Source of the DNA: Kitasatospora sp040298565
GTDB lineage: Bacteria > Actinomycetota > Actinomycetes > Streptomycetales > Streptomycetaceae
Length of the DNA stretch: 64,000 nt
Assembly: GCF_040298565.1 (NCBI RefSeq)
Contig: NZ_JBEPAK010000006.1
Location: 14,199 to 78,198, forward strand
Reading direction: 5' to 3'
The translations under genes were made by a program, and so were the position numbers. A model generated the notes under the pieces. That model was given only the letters and a program-made list of their open reading frames with translations, was not told the DNA's origin and ran no database searches. Below, piece by piece: positions 6,887 to 15,063 of the stretch. Numbering within the stretch: the first letter of the stretch is position 1; every line of letters starts with the position of its first letter.

Positions 6887-7734
6887 CCGTCCTGCTCGCC
6901 CTGTCCGCCAGCCTGCTCTGCGGCCTGGGCGACTTCGGCGGCGGCGTCCTCACCCGGCGGCTCCCCGCACTGGCCGTCGTGGTCGCCTCCCAGACCGCGG
7001 CGACGGTCGCCCTGCTCCTCGCGCTGCCGGCCACCGGCGGCTGGGCCGACCTCTCCCCCGCCCTCTGGTACGCCGTGGCCGCCGGCGCGATCGGCCCGTT
7101 CGCGATGCTCGCCTTCTACCGGGCGCTCGCGCTCGGCCCGATGGGGGTGGTCTCCCCGCTGGCCACCGTCGGCGTCGCCGTGCCGGTCGGCGTCGGACTG
7201 GCGCTCGGCGAACGGCCGGGGCCGGTCCAGCTGGCCGGGATCGTGGTCGCACTGGCCGGCGTGGTGCTGGCCGGCGGCCCCGAGCGCGGCGGACCGTCCG
7301 CCGCCCGCACCGCCCTGGTGCTGACCCTGGCCGCCGCGTTCGGCTTCGGCGCCAACATGGCCCTGCTCTCCCAGGCCTCGGCCGGCGGCGGCCTGCTGCT
7401 CGCGCTGTGCGCCCAACGCCTCGTCAACATCGCCGTCGGCGGCGCCGCGCTGGTGGTGAGCCTGCGCGGCACCGACACCTCCGCGCTGCTGCCGGAGCTG
7501 CGCTCCCGGCTGCCCCTGCTCACCGGGGTCGGGCTGGCCGACGTCGCCGCGAACGCGGCGTACGCGGCGGCCTCGCACGGCGGTTCGGCAGCGGTGGCCG
7601 CGGTGCTCGCCTCGCTGTACCCGGTGGTCACCGCGCTGCTGGCGCGCGGGGTGCTGAAGGAGCGGCTGCGCCCGGTGCAGGTGGTGGGCGCCGGCCTCGC
7701 CGTGGCGGGCACCCTCCTGCTCGCGTCCCCCTGA
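6883..7734 (+). CDS. EamA/DMT-family inner-membrane transporter
   Basis: 283 aa, about ten hydrophobic helices in two EamA-like halves: starts VLLALSASLLCGLGDFGGGV, with the inter-half region near residues 137-142, and ends VVGAGLAVAGTLLLAS. Members export amino acids, purines or drugs by proton exchange. GTG at 6883 is the best start in this frame because the membrane segment begins at once; upstream in-frame codons run through the operator region. It is divergent from the XRE-cupin gene that probably regulates it. Substrate cannot be inferred. Confidence 0.85.
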   Translation: MTVLLALSASLLCGLGDFGGGVLTRRLPALAVVVASQTAATVALLLALPATGGWADLSPALWYAVAAGAIGPFAMLAFYRALALGPMGVVSPLATVGVAVPVGVGLALGERPGPVQLAGIVVALAGVVLAGGPERGGPSAARTALVLTLAAAFGFGANMALLSQASAGGGLLLALCAQRLVNIAVGGAALVVSLRGTDTSALLPELRSRLPLLTGVGLADVAANAAYAAASHGGSAAVAAVLASLYPVVTALLARGVLKERLRPVQVVGAGLAVAGTLLLASP

Positions 7735-7810
7735 GCCGGGCCGCGGCCCACGACCGCGGCCCACGACCGCGGCCCAGGACCTCGGCCCGCGACGGCTCCG
7801 CGGCGGCGGC

Positions 7811-8923
7811 TCAGGAACGTTCGGGCGTCCAGCGCTTCTCGACGCCCGCCAGCTTCCAGTAGGCGATCGCCGCGGCCCACACCACCACGAACAGCCCGGC
7901 GATCGCGTACCCGACGTTGTCCAGCGAGATGTCCGCGATGAAGCCGGTGACCGGGTCGGTCAGGTCGAGCTTCTCGTGCAGCACCCCGACCAGCTCGATG
8001 GTGCCGATGATGAACGCCACGGCGATCGACAGTCCGGTGATGGTCAGGTTGTAGTACACCTTGCGCACCGGGTTGGAGAACGCCCACTGGTACGCGAAGT
8101 TCATGAACGTCCCGTCCAGGGTGTCGAACAGGCTCATCCCGGCCGCGAACAGCAGCGGCAGGCAGACGATCGCGTACCAGGGCAGCCCGGCCGCCGCGCC
8201 CGAGCCGGCCATCACCATCAGGGTCACCTCGGTGGCGGTGTCGAAGCCCAGCCCCAGCACCATGCCCACCGGGAACATCTGCCCCGGCCGGGTGATGGAG
8301 CGGGTCGCGCGGTTCAGCACCCGGGCCATGAAGCCGCGCGAGTTGAGGTGCTCCTCGAGTTCCGCCTCGTCGTACCGGCCGGCCCGCATCGAGCGGAACA
8401 CCTTGAGGATGCCGACCAGCGCCGCCAGGTTGAGCGCGCCGATCAGGTAGAGGAAGGCGCCGGAGGCCGTCGTGCCGACCAGCCCGAGCCACTTGTGGGT
8501 GGCCGACTCGTCGTCCATCAGCGTGTTCGCCAGCTGGGCGCCGCCGGCCACCAGGGCGGCCATGAGGACCACCATCGAGGAGTGGCCGAGCGCGAACCAG
8601 AACCCGACCGAGACCGGCCGCTTGCCGTCCGCCATCAGCTTGCGGGTGGTGTTGTCGATCACCGCGATGTGGTCGGCGTCGAAGGCGTGCCGCATGCCGA
8701 GGGTGTACGCGGTGATGCCCAGGCCCACCCCGAAGACCTGGGTGCCGACCGCGTACTCGTGGGGCGCGACCAGGAAGACCAGCGTCCCGAAGGCCACCAC
8801 GTGCATGGCCAGGATCACCGCCATCAACCCGGCCGTGCGGACGGTGTCCTCGCGCTTCCATCTGAACGTGGGCAGGACGGAGGGGGCCGCCTCGGTCGGG
8901 ACGGCGGTTTCGGGCAGGGTCAT
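7811..8923 (-). CDS. NiCoT-family nickel/cobalt permease
   Basis: 370 aa with eight or so membrane helices and the NiCoT signature in the second helix, RHAFDADHIAVIDNTTRKL, containing the HX4DH metal motif; further family motifs LGHSSMV and GLGFDTATEV are present. It takes up Ni2+ or Co2+ at high affinity. The ATG at 8923 lies 42 bases after a cobalamin riboswitch, so expression should fall when B12 is ample; this favours cobalt as the main cargo. Longer in-frame starts lie inside the riboswitch. A divergent ArsR-family gene adds metal control. Confidence 0.95.
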   Translation of the reverse strand: MTLPETAVPTEAAPSVLPTFRWKREDTVRTAGLMAVILAMHVVAFGTLVFLVAPHEYAVGTQVFGVGLGITAYTLGMRHAFDADHIAVIDNTTRKLMADGKRPVSVGFWFALGHSSMVVLMAALVAGGAQLANTLMDDESATHKWLGLVGTTASGAFLYLIGALNLAALVGILKVFRSMRAGRYDEAELEEHLNSRGFMARVLNRATRSITRPGQMFPVGMVLGLGFDTATEVTLMVMAGSGAAAGLPWYAIVCLPLLFAAGMSLFDTLDGTFMNFAYQWAFSNPVRKVYYNLTITGLSIAVAFIIGTIELVGVLHEKLDLTDPVTGFIADISLDNVGYAIAGLFVVVWAAAIAYWKLAGVEKRWTPERS

Positions 8924-8965
8924 CGTCGGATCACGCTCCAGCACCTCGTGGAATGACTTCGTGAG

Positions 8966-9136
8966 ATGCCGTGGCCGGTCTCCTGGCTTACGGGGCTTCC
9001 GGACCCGCCTTCCCAGGCGCACGAGGCGCCCAGTGGCACATGGGTACGGACGACTGTCCCCCGATCACAGTGGCGAGGGCCGCTCCGGACTGGGACCCCT
9101 GAGGGTCCGTCACCGGTCTTCCCGAGCACCACGGCG
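8966..9136 (-). promoter_or_regulatory. cobalamin (AdoCbl) riboswitch
   Basis: The minus strand carries the B12 box AAGCCAGGAGACC (8977-8989), the conserved GCCACTG and CTGGGAAGGC arm (about 9009-9041) and a 5' part GGTGCTCGGGAAGACCGGTG (about 9114-9133). These are in the order and spacing of the cobalamin riboswitch. No strong terminator stem precedes the permease, so it probably acts on translation start. Boundaries are approximate. Confidence 0.92.
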
Positions 9137-9142
9137 GGCTAC

Positions 9143-9171
9143 ACCGTAGGGCTCGTGCTTCACCCTCGCAA
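9143..9171 (-). promoter_or_regulatory. promoter of the riboswitch–NiCoT transcript
   Basis: TTGCGA and TACGGT on the minus strand are 17 bp apart; the expected start lies a few bases before the riboswitch 5' end. Confidence 0.65.
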
Positions 9172-9179
9172 GGTTGCGC

Positions 9180-9207
9180 ACCTGTGCAGGTGTGCAGGAT
9201 CACAGGT
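9180..9207. promoter_or_regulatory. inverted repeat, likely ArsR-family operator
   Basis: ACCTGTG and CACAGGT form a perfect 7-bp inverted repeat separated by 14 bp; an overlapping ACCTG/CAGGT dyad (9180-9191) is also there. It lies between the NiCoT -35 and the arsR-like start. A possible -10 GAGAAT (9218-9223) seven bases ahead of the ATG suggests a leaderless transcript with this site over its -35 region. Confidence 0.5.
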
Positions 9208-9229
9208 CACCGCCTGCGAGAATGTGGGC

Positions 9230-9613
9230 ATGCATCTCGTACCGGCCGACCGCGCGGGCCACCGCACCATCGACGGGCACCGGGTCTGCGAGGCCATCGC
9301 CGCGATCGGCGACACCGCGCACGTCCGGTCCTGGGCCGAGCGGTTCTCCCTGCTCGCCGACCCGGGACGGCTCGCCCTGCTGCTCGCCCTGCACCGGGCC
9401 GGCCCGCTCGCCGTCAGCGACCTCGCGGTCGCCACCGGCATGCGCGACCCCGCCGTCTCCCAGGCCCTGCGGCTGCTCCGCACGGCCGGCGTGGTCACCG
9501 GGGACAAGGACGGACGTGTGGTGCGCTACCGGCTCGTCGACGAAGGCATGCGCCCCCTCCTCGACGAGTGCGCCGCCGCCGAGCACCACGAGCCGACCGC
9601 CGCCGCGGGCTGA
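9230..9613 (+). CDS. ArsR/SmtB-family metal-responsive repressor
   Basis: 127 aa winged helix: FSLLADPGRLALLLALHRAG, then helix-turn-helix SDLAVATGMRDPAVSQALRL and wing VTGDKDGRVVRYRLVD. The extra N-terminal residues starting MHLV and the C-terminal HH (in AAEHHEPT) resemble the nickel/cobalt sensors NmtR/KmtR rather than arsenic sensors, but the exact metal site cannot be settled. ATG at 9230 lacks a clear SD and may be leaderless. It is divergent from the nickel/cobalt permease, which it likely represses when metal is plentiful or regulates alongside the riboswitch. Confidence 0.85.
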   Translation: MHLVPADRAGHRTIDGHRVCEAIAAIGDTAHVRSWAERFSLLADPGRLALLLALHRAGPLAVSDLAVATGMRDPAVSQALRLLRTAGVVTGDKDGRVVRYRLVDEGMRPLLDECAAAEHHEPTAAAG

Positions 9614-9738
9614 CCGGCCGGATCGGCCCGCCCGCGCGGCGCCTGACACGGTGTTCGCCGGCGCACGCGGATCCCTTTGCCGGACTCCCCCGGCCGGTCG
9701 ACCCGGCCCACGGACTGGGCGCGACGCGGACCGGCCGC

Positions 9739-10548
9739 TCAGGCCACCTGGCAGGTCGGGCACCAGAAGAGGTTGCGGGCGGCGTGCTCCTCGGTCCGCA
9801 CCTCCGTGCCGCACACCAGGCAGGGCATCGCGGCGCGGCGGTAGACGTAGACCTCGCCGCCGTGGTCGTCCACCCGCGGCGGTCGGCCCATGGCCTCGGG
9901 GGTGTGTTCGGGCCGGACGGTGTCGATGCGCCCGGCGGCGACGCCCTCGCGCATCAGGGCGACCAGGTCGGCCCAGATCGCGTCCCACTCGCCGCGGGTG
10001 AGGTCGCGGCCCGCCCGGTGCGGGTTGACGCGGTGGCGGAACAGCACCTCGGCGCGGTAGACGTTGCCCACCCCGGCCAGCACCTTCTGGTCCATCAGCA
10101 GCGCGGCGACGGTCGTACGGCTGCCCGATATCCGGCGCCAGGCGGCCTCCGGGTCGGCGTCGGCGCGCAGCGGGTCCGGACCGAGCCGGGCGGCCACGGC
10201 GGCCTTCTCGGCGCCGGTGACCAGCTTGCAGGTGTTGGGGCCGCGCAGGTCGGCGTAGCCGTCGTCGTTGGCCAGCCGCAGCCGGACCAGGCCGACCGGA
10301 TCGGGCGCCGGGCCGGTGCCGAAGGTGAAGCCGCCGTAGAGGCCGAGGTGGACGTGCACCCAGGCACCCTCCTCGAAGCCGAGGAAGAGGTGCTTGCCGG
10401 TGGCCTCCGCGCCGGTGAGCAGCTGCCCGTCGAGCACCTTGGCCTCGTCGGCGAACCGGCCCTGCGGGCTGGAGACCCGCACGGGACGGCCACCGAAGGC
10501 CGTACGGCTCTGGACGGCGAGGCGGTGGATGATGTGGCCCTCCGGCAC
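9739..10548 (-). CDS. Fpg/Nei-family DNA glycosylase (endonuclease VIII-like)
   Basis: 269 aa with the exact Nei/Fpg start PEG after the initiator (catalytic proline and glutamate), the H2TH region (VAALLMDQKVLAGVGNVYRA) and a C-terminal zinc finger with CLVCG and CPTC cysteine pairs. It removes oxidised bases in base-excision repair through an amine on Pro2 and then cleaves the strand. N-terminal MPEGHIIHRLA is more like actinobacterial Nei than Fpg (MPELPEVE). GTG start with GGGAG nine bases upstream. It stands next to the P-loop gene, 84 bp apart and on the same strand. Confidence 0.92.
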   Translation of the reverse strand: MPEGHIIHRLAVQSRTAFGGRPVRVSSPQGRFADEAKVLDGQLLTGAEATGKHLFLGFEEGAWVHVHLGLYGGFTFGTGPAPDPVGLVRLRLANDDGYADLRGPNTCKLVTGAEKAAVAARLGPDPLRADADPEAAWRRISGSRTTVAALLMDQKVLAGVGNVYRAEVLFRHRVNPHRAGRDLTRGEWDAIWADLVALMREGVAAGRIDTVRPEHTPEAMGRPPRVDDHGGEVYVYRRAAMPCLVCGTEVRTEEHAARNLFWCPTCQVA

Positions 10549-10632
10549 GGGCGTCAGCTCCCCCTGGTGTAGGACGTCAGGACGGGGTCCATCATCGCAG
10601 CCGCCACCGACAGGCCGGGCGGGCGCCGCTGG

Positions 10633-11577
10633 TCAGCGGACCGGCATGCCCATCAGCCGGGCCAGGATGACCCGGTCCAGCTCGGCGGCCGTACCGGCGA
10701 CGTCCAGGTAGGAGTTGTCGATGATCGGCAGCCCGGAGTTGTACCAGCCGGCCATCCGCCCGTGGATGCGCGCCACCTCCTCGTCACCGAGCCGCCGGTT
10801 GCCGCTGCGGCGGGCGTTGCGGCGCAGCACCGAATCCAGGCTGGGCAGCAGGACGACCGGGATCATGCCGGGGCCGATGTGCCGCTTCCAGCCGCCGAGG
10901 CCGATCGCCGGGCGGTCCGGGAAGACGGCGTCGTCGATGATGCAGGAGATCCCGTTGGCCAGGTAGTTGCGGCAGGCGAAGCCGCAGGTGCGGCGGGCCA
11001 GCCGGTACTGGGCCTCGGAGGCGTTGTTCCAGCCGGACTGCGGGTTGGCGAAGCCGGACTGCACCCACTCGCGCACGTCGTCCAGGCTGATGTGCGCGGT
11101 CGGGGTGGCGCGGTGCTCGGCCCAGTACCGGGCGACGGTGGTCTTGCCCGCCCCGGCGGGGCCGATCAGCAGGACGGCGATCGGCCCGGCGGGCGCGTGC
11201 CGCTGCGGGGAGTGGGTCGGGAGCTGGACGGGCGTGCCGGCGGGCAGCACGAAGTGCCCGGTGCCGCCGGCCGGAACCGGCGCGCTCGGCGCGGGCGCGG
11301 GGCCAGGGCCGGGAGCGGCGGCCGGGACGGGCGCAGGCGCGACCGGAGCCGGTGCAGCGGGCGTGACCGGAGCCGGCGCAGGAGCCGGTGCAGCGGGCGC
11401 GACCGGAGCCGGGGCAGGAGCCGGCCCGGGCCCGGCCGACGGCCGGACCGTCGGAGGCGGCGGAGGAGGCGGCGGGACGGGCGCCCCCGACGGGGACACC
11501 CTCGTACCGCCCCCCGGTGGCACCGGCGGAGCGGCGGGACGCGGCGGGACCTGCCCACCTCCGGCGTACTGCGTCAC
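10633..11577 (-). CDS. P-loop kinase-like ATP-binding protein with long Pro/Ala tail
   Basis: 314 aa. Residues about 10-110 are a low-complexity Pro/Ala/Gly tail with PAPAPVAPAAP-type repeats and an eight-proline run. The folded part (about 135-310) has Walker A GPAGAGKTTVARYWAEH, a lid-like DDVREWVQSGF and IIDDAVFPDRPAIG, resembling the zeta-toxin/AAA_33 kinase group that phosphorylates small molecules or RNA. No antitoxin-like partner is adjacent. GTG at 11577 is preferred: GGGAGGT lies just upstream, and the longer frame adds a tail without SD. The polyproline run should make it depend on EF-P. Substrate unknown. Confidence 0.75.
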   Translation of the reverse strand: MTQYAGGGQVPPRPAAPPVPPGGGTRVSPSGAPVPPPPPPPPTVRPSAGPGPAPAPAPVAPAAPAPAPAPVTPAAPAPVAPAPVPAAAPGPGPAPAPSAPVPAGGTGHFVLPAGTPVQLPTHSPQRHAPAGPIAVLLIGPAGAGKTTVARYWAEHRATPTAHISLDDVREWVQSGFANPQSGWNNASEAQYRLARRTCGFACRNYLANGISCIIDDAVFPDRPAIGLGGWKRHIGPGMIPVVLLPSLDSVLRRNARRSGNRRLGDEEVARIHGRMAGWYNSGLPIIDNSYLDVAGTAAELDRVILARLMGMPVR

Positions 11578-11613
11578 GGCACCTCCCGACACCCTTTCAG
11601 CGGGGACACTACA

Positions 11614-11654
11614 CGGCGGCCCGGCGGCGGGCACAGTCCGCCACCGGGCCGCCG
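11614..11654 (-). terminator. terminator after aroQ
   Basis: A 17-bp stem (one mismatch) between 11614-11630 and 11638-11654 around GCACAGT begins 12 bases after the aroQ stop and separates the aro operon from the P-loop gene. Confidence 0.85.
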
Positions 11655-11665
11655 GCCCGTCCCGC

Positions 11666-12106
11666 TCACCGCGCGGCGAGCTGCTCCGCCAAGGCGCGCA
11701 GCGCCAGCTCGTACGAGCCGATCCCGAACCCGGCGATGGTGCCGGAGGCGACCGCGGCGATCACGGAGTTGTGCCGGAAGGACTCCCGGGCGTACGGGTT
11801 GGAGATGTGCACCTCGATCAGCGGCGCGGTGCGCTGCGCGGCGGCGTCCCGCATCGCGTACGAGTAGTGGGTGAACGCGCCCGGATTGATCACCACGGGC
11901 ACCTTCCCGTCGGCCGCCTCGTGCAGCCACTCCACCATCTGCTGCTCGGAGTTGGTCTCGTGCACCTCGACCTCGAAGCCGAACTCCTCGCCCAGCGCGG
12001 TGCAGCGCTCGACCAGCCCGGCGTACGAGGTGGCGCCGTAGACGTCCGGCTCCCGGCTGCCCAGCCGGCCCAGGTTGGGCCCGTTGAGCACCATCACCCT
12101 GGTCAC
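11666..12106 (-). CDS. aroQ: Type II 3-dehydroquinate dehydratase
   Basis: 146 aa dodecamer-type enzyme converting 3-dehydroquinate to 3-dehydroshikimate, step three of the shikimate pathway. It has the N-terminal VLNGPNLGRLGSREPDVYG (lid loop arginine and catalytic tyrosine), VINPGAFTHYSYAMRDA and VHISNPYARESFRHNS with the catalytic histidine region. GTG start overlaps the aroB stop as GTGA and has GGAGG seven bases upstream. Last gene of the aroE/C/K/B/Q series. Confidence 0.96.
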   Translation of the reverse strand: MTRVMVLNGPNLGRLGSREPDVYGATSYAGLVERCTALGEEFGFEVEVHETNSEQQMVEWLHEAADGKVPVVINPGAFTHYSYAMRDAAAQRTAPLIEVHISNPYARESFRHNSVIAAVASGTIAGFGIGSYELALRALAEQLAAR

Positions 12107-13194
12107 GCCGAGACCTCCGCGTACGCGGCGACCAGCAGGGACGGGTCCGGGCCCTCCAGCACGGAGGTCTTGCCGAGGCCGTCCAGGACGATGAAGCGGA
12201 TCAGGTCGCCGCGCGACTTCTTGTCGATCTTCATCGCGTCCAGCAGCTTCGGCCAGGCGTCCGCCCGGTAGCTCAGCGGCAGGCCGACCGAGGCCAGGAC
12301 GGTGCGGTGCCGGTCGGCCGTCTCGTCGTCCAACCGCCCGGCCAGACGGCCGAGTTCGGCGGCGAAGACCATGCCGATGGAGATCGCCGCGCCGTGCCGC
12401 CACTTGTAGCGCTCGTTGCGCTCGATGGCGTGGCCGAGGGTGTGGCCGTAGTTGAGGATCTCCCGCCGACCGGCTTCCTTGAGGTCCCCGGAGACGACGT
12501 CGGCCTTGACCTGGATCGCCCGGCGGATCAGCTCGACGGTGTGCGGGCCGGCCGGAGTCCTGGCGCCCTCCGGGTCGGCCTCGATCAGGTCGAGGATGAC
12601 CGGGTCGGCGATGAAGCCGCACTTGATGACCTCGGCGAGGCCGGAGACGTAGTCGTGCCTGGGCACGGTCTCCAGGGTGCCGAGGTCGGCCAGCACGCCC
12701 ACCGGCGGGTGGAAGGCGCCGACCATGTTCTTGCCCTCGGCGATGTTGATGCCGGTCTTGCCGCCGACGGCCGCGTCGACCATGCCCAGCAGCGTGGTGG
12801 GCATCGAGATCCAGCGCACCCCGCGCAGCCAGGTCGCCGCGACGAACCCGGCCAGGTCGGTGGTGGCTCCGCCGCCGAGGCCGACGACGACGTCGCTGCG
12901 GGTGAAGCCGGTCTGCCCGAGCACCGACCAGCAGTACGCGGCCACCTCGGCGCTCTTCGCCTCCTCGGCGTTCGGCACCTGGAGCGCGATCGCCTCGTAC
13001 CCCTCGCCGAGCAGGTCCTCGCGGATCGCGTCGGCGGTGGCGGACAGCGCCTCCGGGTGGATGATCGCGACCCGCTTGGCACGGGTGCCGATCAGCGGCG
13101 CCAGCTCACCGAGCAGCTGGTGCCCGATCAGCACGTCGTACGGGTCGTGGCCGGCGCTCCCGCCGACGTGGATCCTGACGGTGTTGTCAGTCAT
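12103..13194 (-). CDS. aroB: 3-dehydroquinate synthase
   Basis: 363 aa. NAD-binding GLGGGATTDLAGFVAATWLRG, active-site stretch TTLLGMVDAAVGGKTGIN and metal-binding histidines in NYGHTLGHAIE identify AroB, which converts DAHP to 3-dehydroquinate with NAD+ and a divalent metal. Start ATG overlaps the aroK end by 8 bp, so the two are coupled. Length fits the family. Confidence 0.98.
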   Translation of the reverse strand: MTDNTVRIHVGGSAGHDPYDVLIGHQLLGELAPLIGTRAKRVAIIHPEALSATADAIREDLLGEGYEAIALQVPNAEEAKSAEVAAYCWSVLGQTGFTRSDVVVGLGGGATTDLAGFVAATWLRGVRWISMPTTLLGMVDAAVGGKTGINIAEGKNMVGAFHPPVGVLADLGTLETVPRHDYVSGLAEVIKCGFIADPVILDLIEADPEGARTPAGPHTVELIRRAIQVKADVVSGDLKEAGRREILNYGHTLGHAIERNERYKWRHGAAISIGMVFAAELGRLAGRLDDETADRHRTVLASVGLPLSYRADAWPKLLDAMKIDKKSRGDLIRFIVLDGLGKTSVLEGPDPSLLVAAYAEVSA

Positions 13195-13708
13195 GGGGGG
13201 TCTTCAGCTCCAGTGCTTCCAGTACGGCGTCCGCGACCTGCGCGGGAGTGCGGCCGGCGGTGTCGACCACGGCGGTGGCCACCTCGAGGTAGAGGGGGCG
13301 GCGGGCCTCCATCAGCTCGCGCCAGCGGGCCCGCGGGTTGACCGCCAGCAGCGGGCGCGGGGCGTCCAGGCCGACCCGCTTGACCGCGTCTGCCAGCGGC
13401 ACCTCCAGGAAGACCACCGGCAGCTCGCGCAGCAGCTCCCGGGTGGTCCCGGCCATCACCGCGCCGCCGCCGAGCGCCAGCACCCCGCCGTGCCCGGTGG
13501 CGGCGGCCCGTACGGCCGCCACCTCCAGCTCGCGGAAGTGCGGCTCGCCCTCGTCGATGAAGATCTCCGGGATGGGCTTGCCGGCCAGCGCCTCGATGTC
13601 GGCGTCGGTGTCCCGGAAGCCGACGCCCAGACGCTCGGCCAGGGCCCGCCCGACCGTGGACTTGCCACTGCCGGGCGGCCCGACCAGGACCACGACGGGG
13701 GCGGTCAT
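13187..13708 (-). CDS. aroK: Shikimate kinase
   Basis: 173 aa NMP-kinase fold: Walker A GPPGSGKSTVGRALAERLG, shikimate-binding DTDADIEALAGKPI with EIFIDEGEPHFRELE, GGGA motif LALGGGAVM and lid RPLL. Phosphorylates shikimate at O3. Starts as ATGA overlap with aroC and overlaps aroB at its end, giving tight translational coupling across aroC-K-B-Q. Confidence 0.97.
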   Translation of the reverse strand: MTAPVVVLVGPPGSGKSTVGRALAERLGVGFRDTDADIEALAGKPIPEIFIDEGEPHFRELEVAAVRAAATGHGGVLALGGGAVMAGTTRELLRELPVVFLEVPLADAVKRVGLDAPRPLLAVNPRARWRELMEARRPLYLEVATAVVDTAGRTPAQVADAVLEALELKTPHD

Positions 13709-14889
13709 CGGACGATCAGGTGCTCGAGGTAGTTCTGCACGTTGCGACGGGTCTCCGACACGTGGTCGCCGCCGAACTTCTCGTTCACCGCGTCGGCCAG
13801 CACCAGCGCGACCATCGCCTCGGCGACGATGCCGGCCGCCGGCACCGCGCAGACGTCCGAGCGCTGGTGGTGCGCCTTGGCCGGCTCACCGGTGCGCACG
13901 TCCAGGGTCTGCAGCGCCCGCGGCACGGTGGCGATCGGCTTCATCGCGGCGCGCACCCGCAGCACCTCGCCGGTGGACAGGCCGCCCTCGGTGCCGCCGG
14001 AGCGGCCGGAGGTGCGCTTGACGCCCTCGGGGGTGGGGACGATCTCGTCGTGCGCCTTCGAGCCCGGCACCCGGGCCAGCTCGAAGCCGTCGCCGACCTC
14101 GACGCCCTTGATCGCCTGGATGCCCATCAGCGCGGCGGCCAGCCGCGCGTCCAGGCGGCGGTCCCAGTGCACGTGCGAGCCGAGGCCCACCGGCACGCCG
14201 TACGCGAGGACCTCGACCACGCCGCCGAGGGTGTCGCCGTCCTTGTGGGCCTGGTCGATCTCGGCGACCATCGCCTTCGAGGCGTCCGCGTCCAGGCAGC
14301 GCACCGGGTCGGCGTCCAGCCGGGCCTCGTCCGAGGGCAGCGGCAGCACGCCGGCCGGCGCCTTGGCGGCGGCCAGCTCGACCACGTGGCTGACGATCTC
14401 GATCCCGCAGGTCTCCTTCAGGTACGCGCGGGCGACGGCGCCCAGCGCGACCCGGGCGGCCGTCTCCCGGGCGCTGGCGCGCTCCAGGATCGGCCGGGCC
14501 TCGTCGATCGAGTACTTCTGCATCCCGGCCAGGTCGGCGTGGCCGGGCCGGGGGCGGGTCAGCGCCTCGTTGCGGGCCAGTCCGGCGAGCACCTCCGGGT
14601 CGACCGGGTCGGCCGACATGACCTGCTCCCACTTCGGCCACTCGGTGTTGCCGACCATGATCGCCACCGGGCTGCCCATGGTCAGGCCGTGCCGGACGCC
14701 GCCGAGGAAGGTCACCTCGTCCTGCTCGAACTTCATCCGCGCCCCGCGGCCGTAACCGAGCCGGCGGCGCGCCAGCGCGTCGGCCACCACGGCGGTGGTG
14801 ACCGGTACACCGGCGGGCAGGCCTTCCAGCGTCGCGACGAGTGCGGGGCCGTGCGACTCCCCCGCCGTCAGCCAGCGCAACGTACCCAA
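13705..14889 (-). CDS. aroC: Chorismate synthase
   Basis: 394 aa, the usual streptomycete length when TTG at 14889 is taken (LGTLRWLTAGESHGPAL follows, with GAAGGAG five bases ahead). Signatures GESHGPAL, TRPRPGHADL, ERASARETAARVA, SGRSGGTEGG and AHHQRSDVC are present. It turns EPSP into chorismate with reduced FMN. The longer ATG frame adds 31 residues unlike AroC. A 174-bp gap separates it from aroE upstream, so a separate promoter is possible. Confidence 0.97.
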   Translation of the reverse strand: MGTLRWLTAGESHGPALVATLEGLPAGVPVTTAVVADALARRRLGYGRGARMKFEQDEVTFLGGVRHGLTMGSPVAIMVGNTEWPKWEQVMSADPVDPEVLAGLARNEALTRPRPGHADLAGMQKYSIDEARPILERASARETAARVALGAVARAYLKETCGIEIVSHVVELAAAKAPAGVLPLPSDEARLDADPVRCLDADASKAMVAEIDQAHKDGDTLGGVVEVLAYGVPVGLGSHVHWDRRLDARLAAALMGIQAIKGVEVGDGFELARVPGSKAHDEIVPTPEGVKRTSGRSGGTEGGLSTGEVLRVRAAMKPIATVPRALQTLDVRTGEPAKAHHQRSDVCAVPAAGIVAEAMVALVLADAVNEKFGGDHVSETRRNVQNYLEHLIVR

Positions 14890-15063
14890 CGGAGCTCCTT
14901 CATCAGCGGACCGGTCCACGGCACCGCCGCGGCCCGCCCCGGACGTGCCTTGTGCCTGAATCCTTTCATGCCCCAGCGGCACCCGGGGTCACAGTCCGCG
15001 TGACGGACAGCAACCGGTCACCATCCGGCCGTGGAGTGACCGCAAGCTGCTGCCCGGGGCACG

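Noticed and set aside
10633..11577. Zeta-type toxin-antitoxin module
   Set aside because: No small antitoxin gene is adjacent or overlapping, and the tail-plus-kinase layout is not that of known zeta toxins.
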